From assembly GCA_028289545.1 (NCBI GenBank), contig JANQPG010000034.1, forward strand, positions 1 to 64,000: a stretch of 64,000 nucleotides of DNA. The letters run 5' to 3'. The notes under the pieces were generated by a model. That model saw only the letters and a program-made list of their open reading frames with translations. It was not told where the DNA came from and did not search any database. The position numbers and the translations under genes were made by a program. Source of the DNA: Woeseiaceae bacterium (GTDB lineage Bacteria > Pseudomonadota > Gammaproteobacteria > Steroidobacterales > Woeseiaceae). Below, in pieces: positions 29,530-37,797 of the stretch (position 1 is the stretch's first letter; each line of letters opens with the position of its first letter).

Positions 29530-30270
29530 CTAGCCGTTCTTGCCGCTCTGGTACTGTTCCCTGAGCGCTTCGGTCTCGCGTCGCGCACGCTCGACGGCGT
29601 CGGCTTCGGTTCCCTCGAGCAGGGCGTCGATGACGCGGGAGAGATGCGAGTGCATGGCGGCGTGGGCGCCGTCCGGGTCGCGCTCGCGCAGCGCGTCGAC
29701 AATAGCGCGATGGTCCTCGATCAAAGGCTGTATGCCGTAAGCGCGAGCCTTGTTGAGCATGGCGATCAGCATGGGGCTGGTCTCGCGGACCGACCACAGG
29801 TGATCGACGGTGGCCACCAGCGCCGAGTTGCGCGTGGCGCGCGCAATCGCGTTGTGAAACTCGCGGTCGGCGCGCTCACCCACGGCGCCGATCTCGTTTT
29901 CGTGCTCCATTTCTTCAAGGAGGCGCTCCAGCCTTGCGACCTGGGTATCGTCGATACGCCGGGCGGCCAGGGCGGCCAGATCGCTCTCGATGATCCGCCG
30001 GGCCTCCAGCAGCTCGAACGGGCCGATGTCGAGTTCCAGCGGGGCTTTTGTGTCGCCCGTGCGGCTAATGACATAGACGCCGGAGCCCACGCGGACTTCG
30101 ACAAAGCCCCGAATCTCGAGCGCAATGATGGCTTCTCGAATCGTCGGGCGGGACACGTCGAAGCGTTCGGCGAGGAGTCGCTCCGCCGGCAGCCTCGCGT
30201 TTTCTTCGTAGCGGCCCTCGGCAATTTCGGCGCGGAGCTGGTCCGCCACCTGTTGATACAGTCTTCTCAT
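29530..30270 (-). CDS. GntR-family (FadR/UxuR-type) transcriptional regulator
   Basis: A 246-residue FCD-type GntR regulator. The winged helix covers residues 3-68 (LYQQVADQLRAEIAEGRYEE, LPAERLLAERFDVSRPTIRE, GSGVYVI). The C-terminal FCD helical ligand domain (about 85-230) contains the expected acidic and histidine positions, for example ADREFHNAIARA and HSHLSRVIDALLEG. It is the closest functional equivalent here of ExuR/UxuR. It heads the uxaC-TRAP-uxuB-uxaA operon and is divergent from the mannonate dehydratase gene. Repeats of ATTGGTCA between them (30354-30381) are its likely operator. A hexuronate or an intermediate such as fructuronate is the expected inducer. Confidence 0.92.
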   Translation of the reverse strand: MRRLYQQVADQLRAEIAEGRYEENARLPAERLLAERFDVSRPTIREAIIALEIRGFVEVRVGSGVYVISRTGDTKAPLELDIGPFELLEARRIIESDLAALAARRIDDTQVARLERLLEEMEHENEIGAVGERADREFHNAIARATRNSALVATVDHLWSVRETSPMLIAMLNKARAYGIQPLIEDHRAIVDALRERDPDGAHAAMHSHLSRVIDALLEGTEADAVERARRETEALREQYQSGKNG

Positions 30271-30341
30271 GCTCAGTCCTTAACTGCGGCAGAAATCAGG
30301 GCTCTTAGCTGCCCCTGCACCACATTTTCGCAAATTTTTGC

Positions 30342-30381
30342 TTGAGTCTGAAAATTGGTCAGTTAGGATTGGTCAATTAAG
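30342..30381 (+). promoter_or_regulatory. Tandem ATTGGTCA operator and candidate promoter
   Basis: Two adjacent 14-base copies, ATTGGTCAGTTAGG (30354-30367) and ATTGGTCAATTAAG (30368-30381), match at 12 of 14 positions. A possible promoter reading toward the mannonate dehydratase has -35 TTGAGT (30342-30347) and -10 TAGGAT (30364-30369), 16 bases apart, so a bound repressor would cover the -10 region. The same motif recurs at 36230 and, inverted, at 36274-36281. Confidence 0.65.
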
Positions 30382-30445
30382 TCGATCGGGACCGGCTTGT
30401 CAAGGAGTTCCTTGACGCGAATTGCCGATTCTTCTGGAGATGGGG

Positions 30446-31708
30446 ATGACAGACGACGCACTGGCCGTGGGTGAAATCACGGAAGGCATTGAAAAAGAAA
30501 GAATTATTACTGCTGCCAGAGTGGTGGTGTGCTCGCCGGGGCGGAATTTTGTGACTCTCGTCGTCGAGACCCGCGGTGGGGTCGTCGGGATCGGTGACGC
30601 CACGCTCAACGGCCGCGAGCTGGCTGTGGCGACCTACCTCGAGGAACACGTCTGTCCCAATCTCGTGGGCCGCGACGCGGCCAATATCGAGGATATCTGG
30701 CAGTTTCTGTACCGCGGCGCGTACTGGCGCCGCGGCGCAGTGACCATGTCGGCCATTGCGGCCGTGGATACGGCGTTGTGGGACATCAAGGGCAAGATGG
30801 CCGGCATGCCGCTGTATCAGCTGTTGGGCGGGCGCAGCCGGGACCGGGTGCTGGTCTACGGCCACGCCAACGGCCGTGACATCGAGCATACGGTCGACGA
30901 GGTGGAGCGTTATATCGGGCTGGGCTACAAGGCGATCCGCGCGCAGACCGGCGTACCGGGGCTCGAGTCAGCCTACGGCGTGTCGGGGGATAAGATGTTT
31001 TACGAACCGGCGGATGCCGCGCTGCCCTCCGAGCAGCGCTGGGATACGCGCGCCTATCTGAATCACATACCCCGGCTGTTTGCCGCGCTGAGAGAGCGGA
31101 TCGGCTTCGGCCCTGCGCTGCTGCACGACGGACACCACCGCATGACCCCTCTGGAGGCAGGGCGTCTCGGCAAGGCGCTCGAACCTTTCGACCTGTTCTG
31201 GCTCGAGGACGCCACGCCGGCGGAGAACCAGGAATCGTTCCGGCTGATCCGGGAGCACACGACGACGCCGCTGGCTGTCGGCGAGATTTTCAACTCCATC
31301 CACGACTGCCGGGAACTCATTCAGAATCAGCTGATCGACTACATTCGCGCGACCGTCGTGCACGCGGGCGGCATAACCCATCTGCGCCGGATCGCCGATC
31401 TTGCGGGGCTATACCAGGTGCGCACCGGCTGCCACGGAGCAACCGATCTGTCGCCGGTCTGTATGGGTGCCGCGCTGCATTTCGACACCTGGGTGCCGAA
31501 CTTCGGCATACAGGAATACATGCGGCATACCGAAGCGACCGACGACGTGTTCCCGCACGACTACGCGTTCGAGGACGGCTATCTGTATTGCGGCGAGTCG
31601 CCGGGGCACGGCGTCACGTTCGACGAGAAGCTTGCGGCCCGCTACCCCTATGAGCCGAGGCAGCTGCCCATCGCGAGGCTCGAGGACGGCACGGTTTGGA
31701 ACTGGTAG
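30446..31708 (+). CDS. manD: D-mannonate dehydratase, enolase superfamily
   Basis: A 420-residue mandelate-racemase-like enzyme of the ManD/RspA group. It dehydrates D-mannonate to 2-keto-3-deoxygluconate. The capping domain ([20 protein letters not shown]) is followed by the barrel. Metal-binding acidic residues are in [21 protein letters not shown] and LAVGEIFNS. The family segment [15 protein letters not shown] and the C-terminal PFFP-like [21 protein letters not shown] fit high-efficiency mannonate dehydratases. ATG at 30446 follows GGAG by 6 bases; an in-frame TTG at 30422 is less likely. It replaces the unrelated UxuA found in enteric bacteria. Confidence 0.93.
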   Translation: MTDDALAVGEITEGIEKERIITAARVVVCSPGRNFVTLVVETRGGVVGIGDATLNGRELAVATYLEEHVCPNLVGRDAANIEDIWQFLYRGAYWRRGAVTMSAIAAVDTALWDIKGKMAGMPLYQLLGGRSRDRVLVYGHANGRDIEHTVDEVERYIGLGYKAIRAQTGVPGLESAYGVSGDKMFYEPADAALPSEQRWDTRAYLNHIPRLFAALRERIGFGPALLHDGHHRMTPLEAGRLGKALEPFDLFWLEDATPAENQESFRLIREHTTTPLAVGEIFNSIHDCRELIQNQLIDYIRATVVHAGGITHLRRIADLAGLYQVRTGCHGATDLSPVCMGAALHFDTWVPNFGIQEYMRHTEATDDVFPHDYAFEDGYLYCGESPGHGVTFDEKLAARYPYEPRQLPIARLEDGTVWNW

Positions 31709-31736
31709 TTCACGTCGAACCAATGGCCTCATGCAT

Positions 31737-31757
31737 ACCAAAATTGGTTAGGCCAAT
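31737..31757 (+). promoter_or_regulatory. Inverted-repeat site upstream of exported GH28 gene
   Basis: ACCAA-AA-TTGGT (31737-31748) overlaps ATTGG-TTAGG-CCAAT (31743-31757). Both resemble the ATTGGTCA motif of this locus. It lies between the manD stop and the GH28 start, where an internal promoter could be controlled by the same regulator. Confidence 0.45.
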
Positions 31758-31800
31758 ATCCCGGTCCGGCGCATTAATCGAAGTGCAATGACGCGGTGCT

Positions 31801-33240
31801 ATGAAACGGAGTAGTGAGAAGATGGGTTACCCGATCTGGACGCGACGCCGTTTCGTCGGCGCAGTGGCGGCGGGCGGTGCGCTGAGTGCCTGCTCCATGA
31901 CGCCGTTTGAGCTCGCATCCGCCGACACGGGGCAGCCGTGGGCGCGGGCACGTGCCATTGCCGACGGCGTGCGGCCGGCCGAGATCCCGCCGCGGCGGTT
32001 TCCGGTCGACGTCCGGGGTGAGGCGGACGAGAACATCCGCCCCGCCATACTCGCGGCAATCGAGGCGGCGTCCGCAAGCGGCGGCGGCAGTGTCGTCATC
32101 CCGCCGGGCCGCTGGTACTCCGAAGGGCCGATACATTTGCGGAGCAACTGCGCGCTGCACGTATCGGACGGCGCCGAACTCGTGTTCTCGGGCGACGGCA
32201 ACGCTTACCTGCCGCTCGTGTTCACGCGTTGGGAGGGCACTGAAGCCTACAACTACTCGCCGATGATCTACGCGCGAGGGGCGCGCAACGTGGCCGTGAC
32301 GGGCAAGGGCACCATCGACGGTCAGGGTGAAGCCAACTTCTTGCCCTGGCGCAAGCAGCAGAAACCCGATCAGAACCGGCTGCGCCAGATGGGCGCGGAC
32401 GGTGTGCCCGTCGAGCAGCGTGTATTCGGCAGCGGTCACTGGCTGAGGCCGCAGTTTCTGCAGTTCGTCGACTGCGAGCAGGTGACTGTAGAAGGCGTTA
32501 CCTTGCTCGATTCGCCATTCTGGTGCATCCATCCGGTCTACTGCCGGCACGTGACGGTCAGGGACGTCACCGTCATCAGCCGCCACATCAACTCGGACGG
32601 CGTGGACCCCGACAGCTCGGAAGACGTGCTGATCGAACGCTGCCGGTTCGATACCGGTGACGACGGCGTGGCCATCAAGGCGGGCCGCGACGCGGACGGC
32701 TGGCGCGTGGGCAGGTCTACCCGGCGTGTTGTCGTGCGCGACTGCCAGTTCACCGGCCAGCGCGGCGGCGGCATGGCGATCGGTTCGGAGATGTCCGGTG
32801 GTGTAGAAGACGTGTTCGTCGAGCGCTACTCGATGAATTCGGTCAACCACGGTTTGTATTTCAAGGCCAATCTCGATCGCGGTGGCGTGATCCGCAACGT
32901 CTTCATACGCGATATCGACATCGGTAAGGCGGAGACCGTGCTGATCTTCACCAACGACTATCATTCTTATCGCGGCGGCAATGCGCCGACCCGCTTCGAG
33001 GATGTGCTGGTTGAAAACGTCCGCTGCGGACAGGCGGAACTCGGCATGAGCATTATCGGGCATCCGTCTGCCCCCGTGCGCCGCGTGACCGTCACAAATT
33101 TTGAGGTTGGACGCGCAGCCAATACGCTCGACATGCGCTACGTCGAGGACGTTCTTTTCGACGATGTCCGCATGAACGGCGAGCCGGTCTCGCCGGAAGA
33201 GACCTCACCCGACGACGTCGACCACACGCTCCGGCACTAA
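31801..33240 (+). CDS. Exported glycoside hydrolase family 28 (polygalacturonase-like)
   Basis: A 479-residue right-handed beta-helix protein. The leader (TRRRFVGAVAAGGALSACS) is a Tat signal with a possible lipobox. GH28 acidic residues are present: Asp266 in NSDGVDPDSSEDV and Asp287/Asp288 in DTGDDGVAIKAG. The usual GHG histidine is replaced (GGGMAIGSEMSGG, about 322-334), and the RIK-like motif reads LYFKANLDRGG. It most resembles bacterial exo-acting GH28 enzymes that release galacturonate from pectic chains. ATG at 31801 and ATG at 31822 are both possible starts; the second has GGAG about 11 bases upstream and leaves the Tat motif intact. It lies 92 bases after manD, on the same strand. 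Confidence 0.9.
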   Translation: MKRSSEKMGYPIWTRRRFVGAVAAGGALSACSMTPFELASADTGQPWARARAIADGVRPAEIPPRRFPVDVRGEADENIRPAILAAIEAASASGGGSVVIPPGRWYSEGPIHLRSNCALHVSDGAELVFSGDGNAYLPLVFTRWEGTEAYNYSPMIYARGARNVAVTGKGTIDGQGEANFLPWRKQQKPDQNRLRQMGADGVPVEQRVFGSGHWLRPQFLQFVDCEQVTVEGVTLLDSPFWCIHPVYCRHVTVRDVTVISRHINSDGVDPDSSEDVLIERCRFDTGDDGVAIKAGRDADGWRVGRSTRRVVVRDCQFTGQRGGGMAIGSEMSGGVEDVFVERYSMNSVNHGLYFKANLDRGGVIRNVFIRDIDIGKAETVLIFTNDYHSYRGGNAPTRFEDVLVENVRCGQAELGMSIIGHPSAPVRRVTVTNFEVGRAANTLDMRYVEDVLFDDVRMNGEPVSPEETSPDDVDHTLRH

Positions 33241-33256
33241 GCAGTCGACAAATAGA

Positions 33257-33291
33257 AAGCGGCGGACCCGAGAGAGTAGAGTCCGCCGCTT
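33257..33291. terminator. Bidirectional stem-loop between convergent genes
   Basis: A perfect 11-bp inverted repeat (AAGCGGCGGAC / GTCCGCCGCTT) with a 13-base loop lies between the GH28 stop and the convergent TonB receptor stop. There is no T-run, so it may act as a weak terminator or as an RNA 3-prime stabiliser. Confidence 0.5.
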
Positions 33292-33344
33292 GCCGTTCCT
33301 GACCCGTGTTTTTCCGCCTGATGTCCGGGTTGCCGGACGCCGGA

Positions 33345-36203
33345 TCAGAAGCTGCTGACCACACCCAGCTGGAAGGTGCGGCCGAAGTCCTCGAATCGCG
33401 AATAGAGCGGCACGTTGTTCAGCCCGCGGAAGTAACGCGACTCGGTTTCCTCGTTGATGTTAATGGCGTCGAAGAACACCTGGAAGTTGTCCGTAAAGTT
33501 GTAGCGGACCGTTGCATCGAGCGAGAAGAACGATTCCTGGAACTGGTCTTCCTCGGGGTCGTCGCCCAGCGAGCGCAGCTGGTCGCCTCGATAGTTCATT
33601 GCGAAGCGTACGAGCAGGTTGTCGGTTTCGTAACCCAGCGACAGGTTGCCCGCCTCTTCCGAGGAGCCGGGCAGCCTGAACGCCTCGCCGTCGCGCACGG
33701 ACGGATCCGAGCTTTCGGCGTCGATCAAGGTTATGTTGCCGCTGACGAACAGGCCCGACAGAGGCCCGTCGAGATAGTCGAAGAAGTGATTGACCGCAAT
33801 CTCGACACCCAGCACCTCCCCGTCTCCGCCGTTGATCGTTGTGTCCAGTTCGCCAATGGGTGCACCGCTGACGGGATCGACATTGAAGCCCAGGATGCGC
33901 TCGATCGAATCCGGGTCGTCGAACTCGACGCCGATAAACGTATTGGTGAGGTCCTTGTAGAACGCCGCCACGGTCAGCACCGTATTGTCCGCCGGGTACC
34001 AGCCGAAGGTGGCGTCGATCTGGTCGGCAGTCAACGCCTCGAGATTCGGGTTGCCGCCGCCAAACTCCGATTCGACGATGGCTACCTGTGTTGGCGTGCC
34101 GCCGAGGTTGATCGTCGTTAACTCCGCACCCGGGTCCGCATCGGCGGGGAGCAGATAGTCGACCGACAGCGTGCGCAGCGCGCCGGCGTCGCCGTAGCTC
34201 GGCCGGACCTGGCCGCGCGAATACCCGAAGCGGACCAAGGTTTCCTCGCTGGGCTCCCAGCGCAGCGACAGATTGGGCAGCACTTCGCGGTAATCGCTGT
34301 CGAAGGTCTCAATTGTCTCGAAATCGAAACCCGCGTTGTCCTCGTCTTCAGAGAACGACCGGCTGAACGTGCCCGTTGTCGAGAAGTCGGTTTCCTCGAT
34401 GCGAACACCGCCAACAATGCTTAGTGTGTCGCTGAGTTCGAACTGCATCGAGACGTAGCCGGCCAGTGTTTGTTCCTCGGCTGTAAAATCGCGGCGACGG
34501 TCGCCCGCGGTCAGGCCCGTGGCGCTGCGGATATCCCCAAGAAGTGCCCGGAACGGGTCCAGTTGCGGGAAGACACCACCGTCGGCGAGTCCGCCGTCGA
34601 TGGGCAGGCCCGAGTCCGGTCGGAAGCTCGGCACGTCGGCCAGGGTCAAGTCGAAACCGGCGTCCTCGATGGCGTCGTCGTCGGCTTCGCGCTCGCCGCG
34701 CAGGAACGAACGTTCGCGGTCGCGGTGTTTGATACCGAACTTGATTGCGGCGTCACGTCCGTTGAACTCGAAGACCCGCTCGAGGTCCACGTTGCCCGAC
34801 CAGATATCGTCCTCGCGATCTTCGTCGATGATCAGCACCTGGTTGAGCGGGAAGTCGTCGAGATCCGGTCGGAAGGCGAGATCGAAGCTGCTCTTGTCGT
34901 CGTTGTCGCCGCGACCGACGACGGTGAATCCCGCACTCTCCTGACCCCAGTTGGCGTCGACGATTAGGTCGCGTTCGCGGAACTGGCCGCGCAGGCCGTT
35001 CTCGATTGTGAAACGGTTCCGCGAGTAGTCGACGGCATAGGACAGCGTCCAGTCGTCGTTGGCAAACGGATTCTTGCCCTCGAAATGCAGCGCAAGCGTC
35101 TCTTCCTCACGCGGCTGGAAGAAAATCTGCCGATCGATGTCGACGTCCGAGAACTGTCCCGAGCTGTTTCCGATGGCGACAATTTCGTCGAAGTTCGCGT
35201 CGCGCAGCTCCACTTCCTGCTGCAGGCGGACGTCGTCGTCGTCGAGTCGACCGTACAGGGCGCTAAAGCCGTACTCGGCGCCGTTGTCGCCGCGGAAGTC
35301 GAGCGACAGCGTAGCGCCAATGCGGTCGCGCCGGCCGAGTTCGAGTCGCTGGTCAAGCTCCTGCGGGATCAGCGCCCGAGTGAAGCCCGGTTCGATGATG
35401 GCCTCCTCGTCGCCGGTGCCTTCGTCCAGATCGTCGCGCTCGATCACGCGCACCGCGCCGCCCGAATCCGTCTGCAGGCGGTCGAGCTGGATTTCGCGCT
35501 CGAAATAGTTGGCCGCGGCGGCAATGCCGAACTCACCGTTAGCCGTGTTGAAGCGTCTTGTCACATCGACCGTAATTTTTGGCCGTGCTTCGTCCGCCAT
35601 TTCGGTGTAGGTGGCCTGACCGAGAATCCTCGCGGTGAACGGGTCGCCGCGATCGAACGCCGACAGCGGCCGCAGGTCGATCTTCGCGCCGAGCGAGTCG
35701 TGATCCTGATCTGCGAGCAGCGACTTGTTGACCTCTACTTTCGACAACAGGTCGGACGGGATCACGTCGAGCGCCGTCGAGCGGTTGCCGCCGTCGTCGG
35801 ACGAGCCGATCTGGGCGTTGTTGACCGTGACCTGGACGAAGTCGGATGGCAGACCGCGGACGCTGACGAAGCGGCCCTCACCTTCGTCGCGAACGATGAT
35901 CAGACCCGGCAGCCGCTGCAGCGACTCGGCAATGTTCTGATCGGGAAACTGTCCAATGTCGTCCGCCGTAATGACGGACTGAACGTTGATGGCATCACGC
36001 TCGATCTGCGTCGCTTCCTGAATCTGCTGGCGTACGCCGCGAACGACAATTTCCTCGAGAACCGTGCCTTCGGCATCGGAGCCGTCGGTCTGGGCGTAAG
36101 TTGGGTTGAGCCACGCGATGACAGTGAGTGCAAACACTGCTGTGGCTCGGGTAGCGAGACGATTCTCCCGGGCAGGAGTAATTTCCCTAGCTAAATGGCT
36201 CAT
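33345..36203 (-). CDS. TonB-dependent outer-membrane receptor of the pectin locus
   Basis: A 952-residue TBDT of the Xanthomonas/Caulobacter carbohydrate type. The signal peptide ends near TYAQ, a TonB-box region follows (EEIVVRGVRQQIQEATQIER), then the plug (GQFPDQNIAESLQRLPGLII through LSKVEVNKSLLADQDHDSLG) and a 22-strand barrel that ends in an aromatic C-terminus (FQLGVVSSF). The QFPDQNIAESLQRL motif is typical of receptors for plant-polymer oligosaccharides. It probably imports oligogalacturonides made by the GH28 enzymes. A GGGGGGAA ribosome site precedes the start. It is divergent from the second GH28 gene, and the shared control region carries the ATTGGTCA motif. Confidence 0.94.
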   Translation of the reverse strand: MSHLAREITPARENRLATRATAVFALTVIAWLNPTYAQTDGSDAEGTVLEEIVVRGVRQQIQEATQIERDAINVQSVITADDIGQFPDQNIAESLQRLPGLIIVRDEGEGRFVSVRGLPSDFVQVTVNNAQIGSSDDGGNRSTALDVIPSDLLSKVEVNKSLLADQDHDSLGAKIDLRPLSAFDRGDPFTARILGQATYTEMADEARPKITVDVTRRFNTANGEFGIAAAANYFEREIQLDRLQTDSGGAVRVIERDDLDEGTGDEEAIIEPGFTRALIPQELDQRLELGRRDRIGATLSLDFRGDNGAEYGFSALYGRLDDDDVRLQQEVELRDANFDEIVAIGNSSGQFSDVDIDRQIFFQPREEETLALHFEGKNPFANDDWTLSYAVDYSRNRFTIENGLRGQFRERDLIVDANWGQESAGFTVVGRGDNDDKSSFDLAFRPDLDDFPLNQVLIIDEDREDDIWSGNVDLERVFEFNGRDAAIKFGIKHRDRERSFLRGEREADDDAIEDAGFDLTLADVPSFRPDSGLPIDGGLADGGVFPQLDPFRALLGDIRSATGLTAGDRRRDFTAEEQTLAGYVSMQFELSDTLSIVGGVRIEETDFSTTGTFSRSFSEDEDNAGFDFETIETFDSDYREVLPNLSLRWEPSEETLVRFGYSRGQVRPSYGDAGALRTLSVDYLLPADADPGAELTTINLGGTPTQVAIVESEFGGGNPNLEALTADQIDATFGWYPADNTVLTVAAFYKDLTNTFIGVEFDDPDSIERILGFNVDPVSGAPIGELDTTINGGDGEVLGVEIAVNHFFDYLDGPLSGLFVSGNITLIDAESSDPSVRDGEAFRLPGSSEEAGNLSLGYETDNLLVRFAMNYRGDQLRSLGDDPEEDQFQESFFSLDATVRYNFTDNFQVFFDAININEETESRYFRGLNNVPLYSRFEDFGRTFQLGVVSSF

Positions 36204-36229
36204 CAGATTCCCCCCTGTACTTGACCTTG

Positions 36230-36281
36230 ATTGGTCAGTTAAGCTTCAGCTAATTGGCATGACAACATATATATGACCAAT
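36230..36281. promoter_or_regulatory. Divergent operator/promoter, TonB receptor and GH28
   Basis: ATTGGTCA (36230-36237) and its exact complement TGACCAAT (36274-36281) form an 8-bp inverted repeat spaced by 36 bases. The first copy extends to ATTGGTCAGTTAAG, matching the repeats at 30354-30381. A candidate promoter toward the second GH28 gene has -35 TTCAGC (36245-36250) and -10 TATATA (36268-36273), 17 bases apart. The two motif copies bracket it, which would suit repression by looping or by a dimer of dimers. Confidence 0.6.
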
Positions 36282-36321
36282 TCGGTCCGTGTCAAGAAAG
36301 ACGCGATCGGGAGGGGGTTTC

Positions 36322-37707
36322 TTGCGGTTCATTCGCGGCAAAAACTTGGGCGCCGGGCTGGTCCTCGCCTGTATTTACACGGGCCTGGCGGGAGCCGCCG
36401 GTAATGACGTATCCACCGTAGCGACCTGCGATCCGGCGCGATTTGGCGGCGAGGCGGACGATAATCGGCCTGATACCGCGGCGCTGCAGGCTGCCATAGC
36501 GAGCTGCGCCGGGCGCGGCACGGTGGTGATCGGGCCCGGCGTGTGGCTGACCGGCGGGCTGGCCCTGGGCTCGGACATGACGCTGCGTCTGGAAGCCGGG
36601 GCGGTGCTGCGGCTGATTCCCGACATGAGCCTGTATCCGGCGATCGATGCCGCGACCGGCGCCGCCGATCGGGCGACCTATGCGGCCCTGTTCGCGCCGT
36701 CTGTCCAGAATCTCCGTATCGAGGGGCCGGGGTTGATCGACGGCTCCGGGCCCCAGTTCTGGGACGAGAACTTTTACGAGCTCGGTATTCCGCGGCCCAC
36801 CTTGCCGAGGCCCGGCCCGGTCATCGAACTGGCCGACTGCGAGAACGTCGTCGTGAGTGGCCTCAAGATGCGGAACCTGCCGGCTTACGCCATACGCTTC
36901 AATCGTTGCCGGCATTCCAGCGTTAATGACGTGCACATCGAGAACGACCCGAGAAGCCCGAACACCGACGGCATCCAGATTCGCGACAGCTCGGACATCC
37001 ACATCCGCCGCGCCGATATTCGCACGGGTGACGATGCCGTTGTGCTCAAATCCGGCGGGCGCGCCGTCGAGCGTATCGTCGTCGAGGACAGTTACCTCGA
37101 AAGTGACGATGCGGCGATCAAGTTCGGCACGGGCAGCCGCTACGGCGTCAAGGATTCGGTGTTCCGACACAACGTGATCGACAAATCCCGCTACGGCATT
37201 GCGCTATTTGCGATCGACGGCGGTACCCACGAACGCAACGTCTTCGAGGACACGCGGATTACGACGGGCGGCCGCCACCAGCGTACCTACCCGGTGTTCG
37301 TCGATGTGGATCGGCGGGAAATCGATCGGGGTTGGGGCGGCGTTTCGGGGTTGACCTTACGCAATCTCGAGATCGTGAGCGACGGCGCTTCGCTGATTGC
37401 GGGCAATCCGAACGGCCTCATCGAAGACATCAGGCTCGAAGGCATTACGGTCAGCCGCGCCGACCAACCGGAGGACCTCGAGCGCCGATCGAGCAAACCG
37501 CGCGGCAGCGTGCTCATCGGCACGCAACCCGAGAGTGTCGACTATTCGCAGCGCGCGGCGGAGATCGTCATTGCGCACGCTCGCGGCGTCAGCATCGATT
37601 CACTGTCGCTGCCGCCGTGCGCCAAGCTCGGCGTGCGCCAGCCCGTGGAGCTGATCGACGTTGAGTTCGGTAGCGGGAGCGACCCGCTGCCAACTGCTTG
37701 CCCGTAG
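36322..37707 (+). CDS. Second GH28-type beta-helix enzyme, secreted
   Basis: A 461-residue pectinase-fold protein. The best start is TTG at 36322: GGGAGGGGG ends 5 bases upstream and the product then begins MRFIRGKNLGAGLVLACIYT, a normal signal peptide. A GTG at 36289 gives 11 more residues. GH28 features are ADDNRPDTAALQAAIASCAG, NTDGIQIRDSSD and TGDDAVVLKSGG, with the expected aspartates. Downstream it reads DDAAIKFGTGSRYGVKDSVF and RYGIALFAIDGG, unlike the GHG/RIK pattern of endo-polygalacturonases, so the substrate may be a branched or modified pectin (rhamnogalacturonan or xylogalacturonan). It is divergent from the TonB receptor. Confidence 0.88.
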   Translation: MRFIRGKNLGAGLVLACIYTGLAGAAGNDVSTVATCDPARFGGEADDNRPDTAALQAAIASCAGRGTVVIGPGVWLTGGLALGSDMTLRLEAGAVLRLIPDMSLYPAIDAATGAADRATYAALFAPSVQNLRIEGPGLIDGSGPQFWDENFYELGIPRPTLPRPGPVIELADCENVVVSGLKMRNLPAYAIRFNRCRHSSVNDVHIENDPRSPNTDGIQIRDSSDIHIRRADIRTGDDAVVLKSGGRAVERIVVEDSYLESDDAAIKFGTGSRYGVKDSVFRHNVIDKSRYGIALFAIDGGTHERNVFEDTRITTGGRHQRTYPVFVDVDRREIDRGWGGVSGLTLRNLEIVSDGASLIAGNPNGLIEDIRLEGITVSRADQPEDLERRSSKPRGSVLIGTQPESVDYSQRAAEIVIAHARGVSIDSLSLPPCAKLGVRQPVELIDVEFGSGSDPLPTACP

Positions 37708-37744
37708 CCCACGCGGGCTATTCGCCCAAAAGGCCCCGATAGAA

Positions 37745-37770
37745 TCCGGCGAGTCGGATGACTCGCCGGA
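37745..37770. terminator. Bidirectional stem-loop between GH28 and phoX
   Basis: A perfect 11-bp inverted repeat (TCCGGCGAGTC / GACTCGCCGGA) with a GGAT loop lies between two convergent stops. No T-run follows on either strand, so termination strength is uncertain. Confidence 0.6.
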
Positions 37771-37797
37771 CTCATCTCGGCTGTGCGTCCGGCTTCA

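Noticed and set aside
30342-36322. CRISPR-like or mobile-element repeats in the AT-rich control regions
   Set aside because: Repeats here are short ATTGGTCA motifs in promoter positions, not regular repeat-spacer units or terminal repeats with a transposase.
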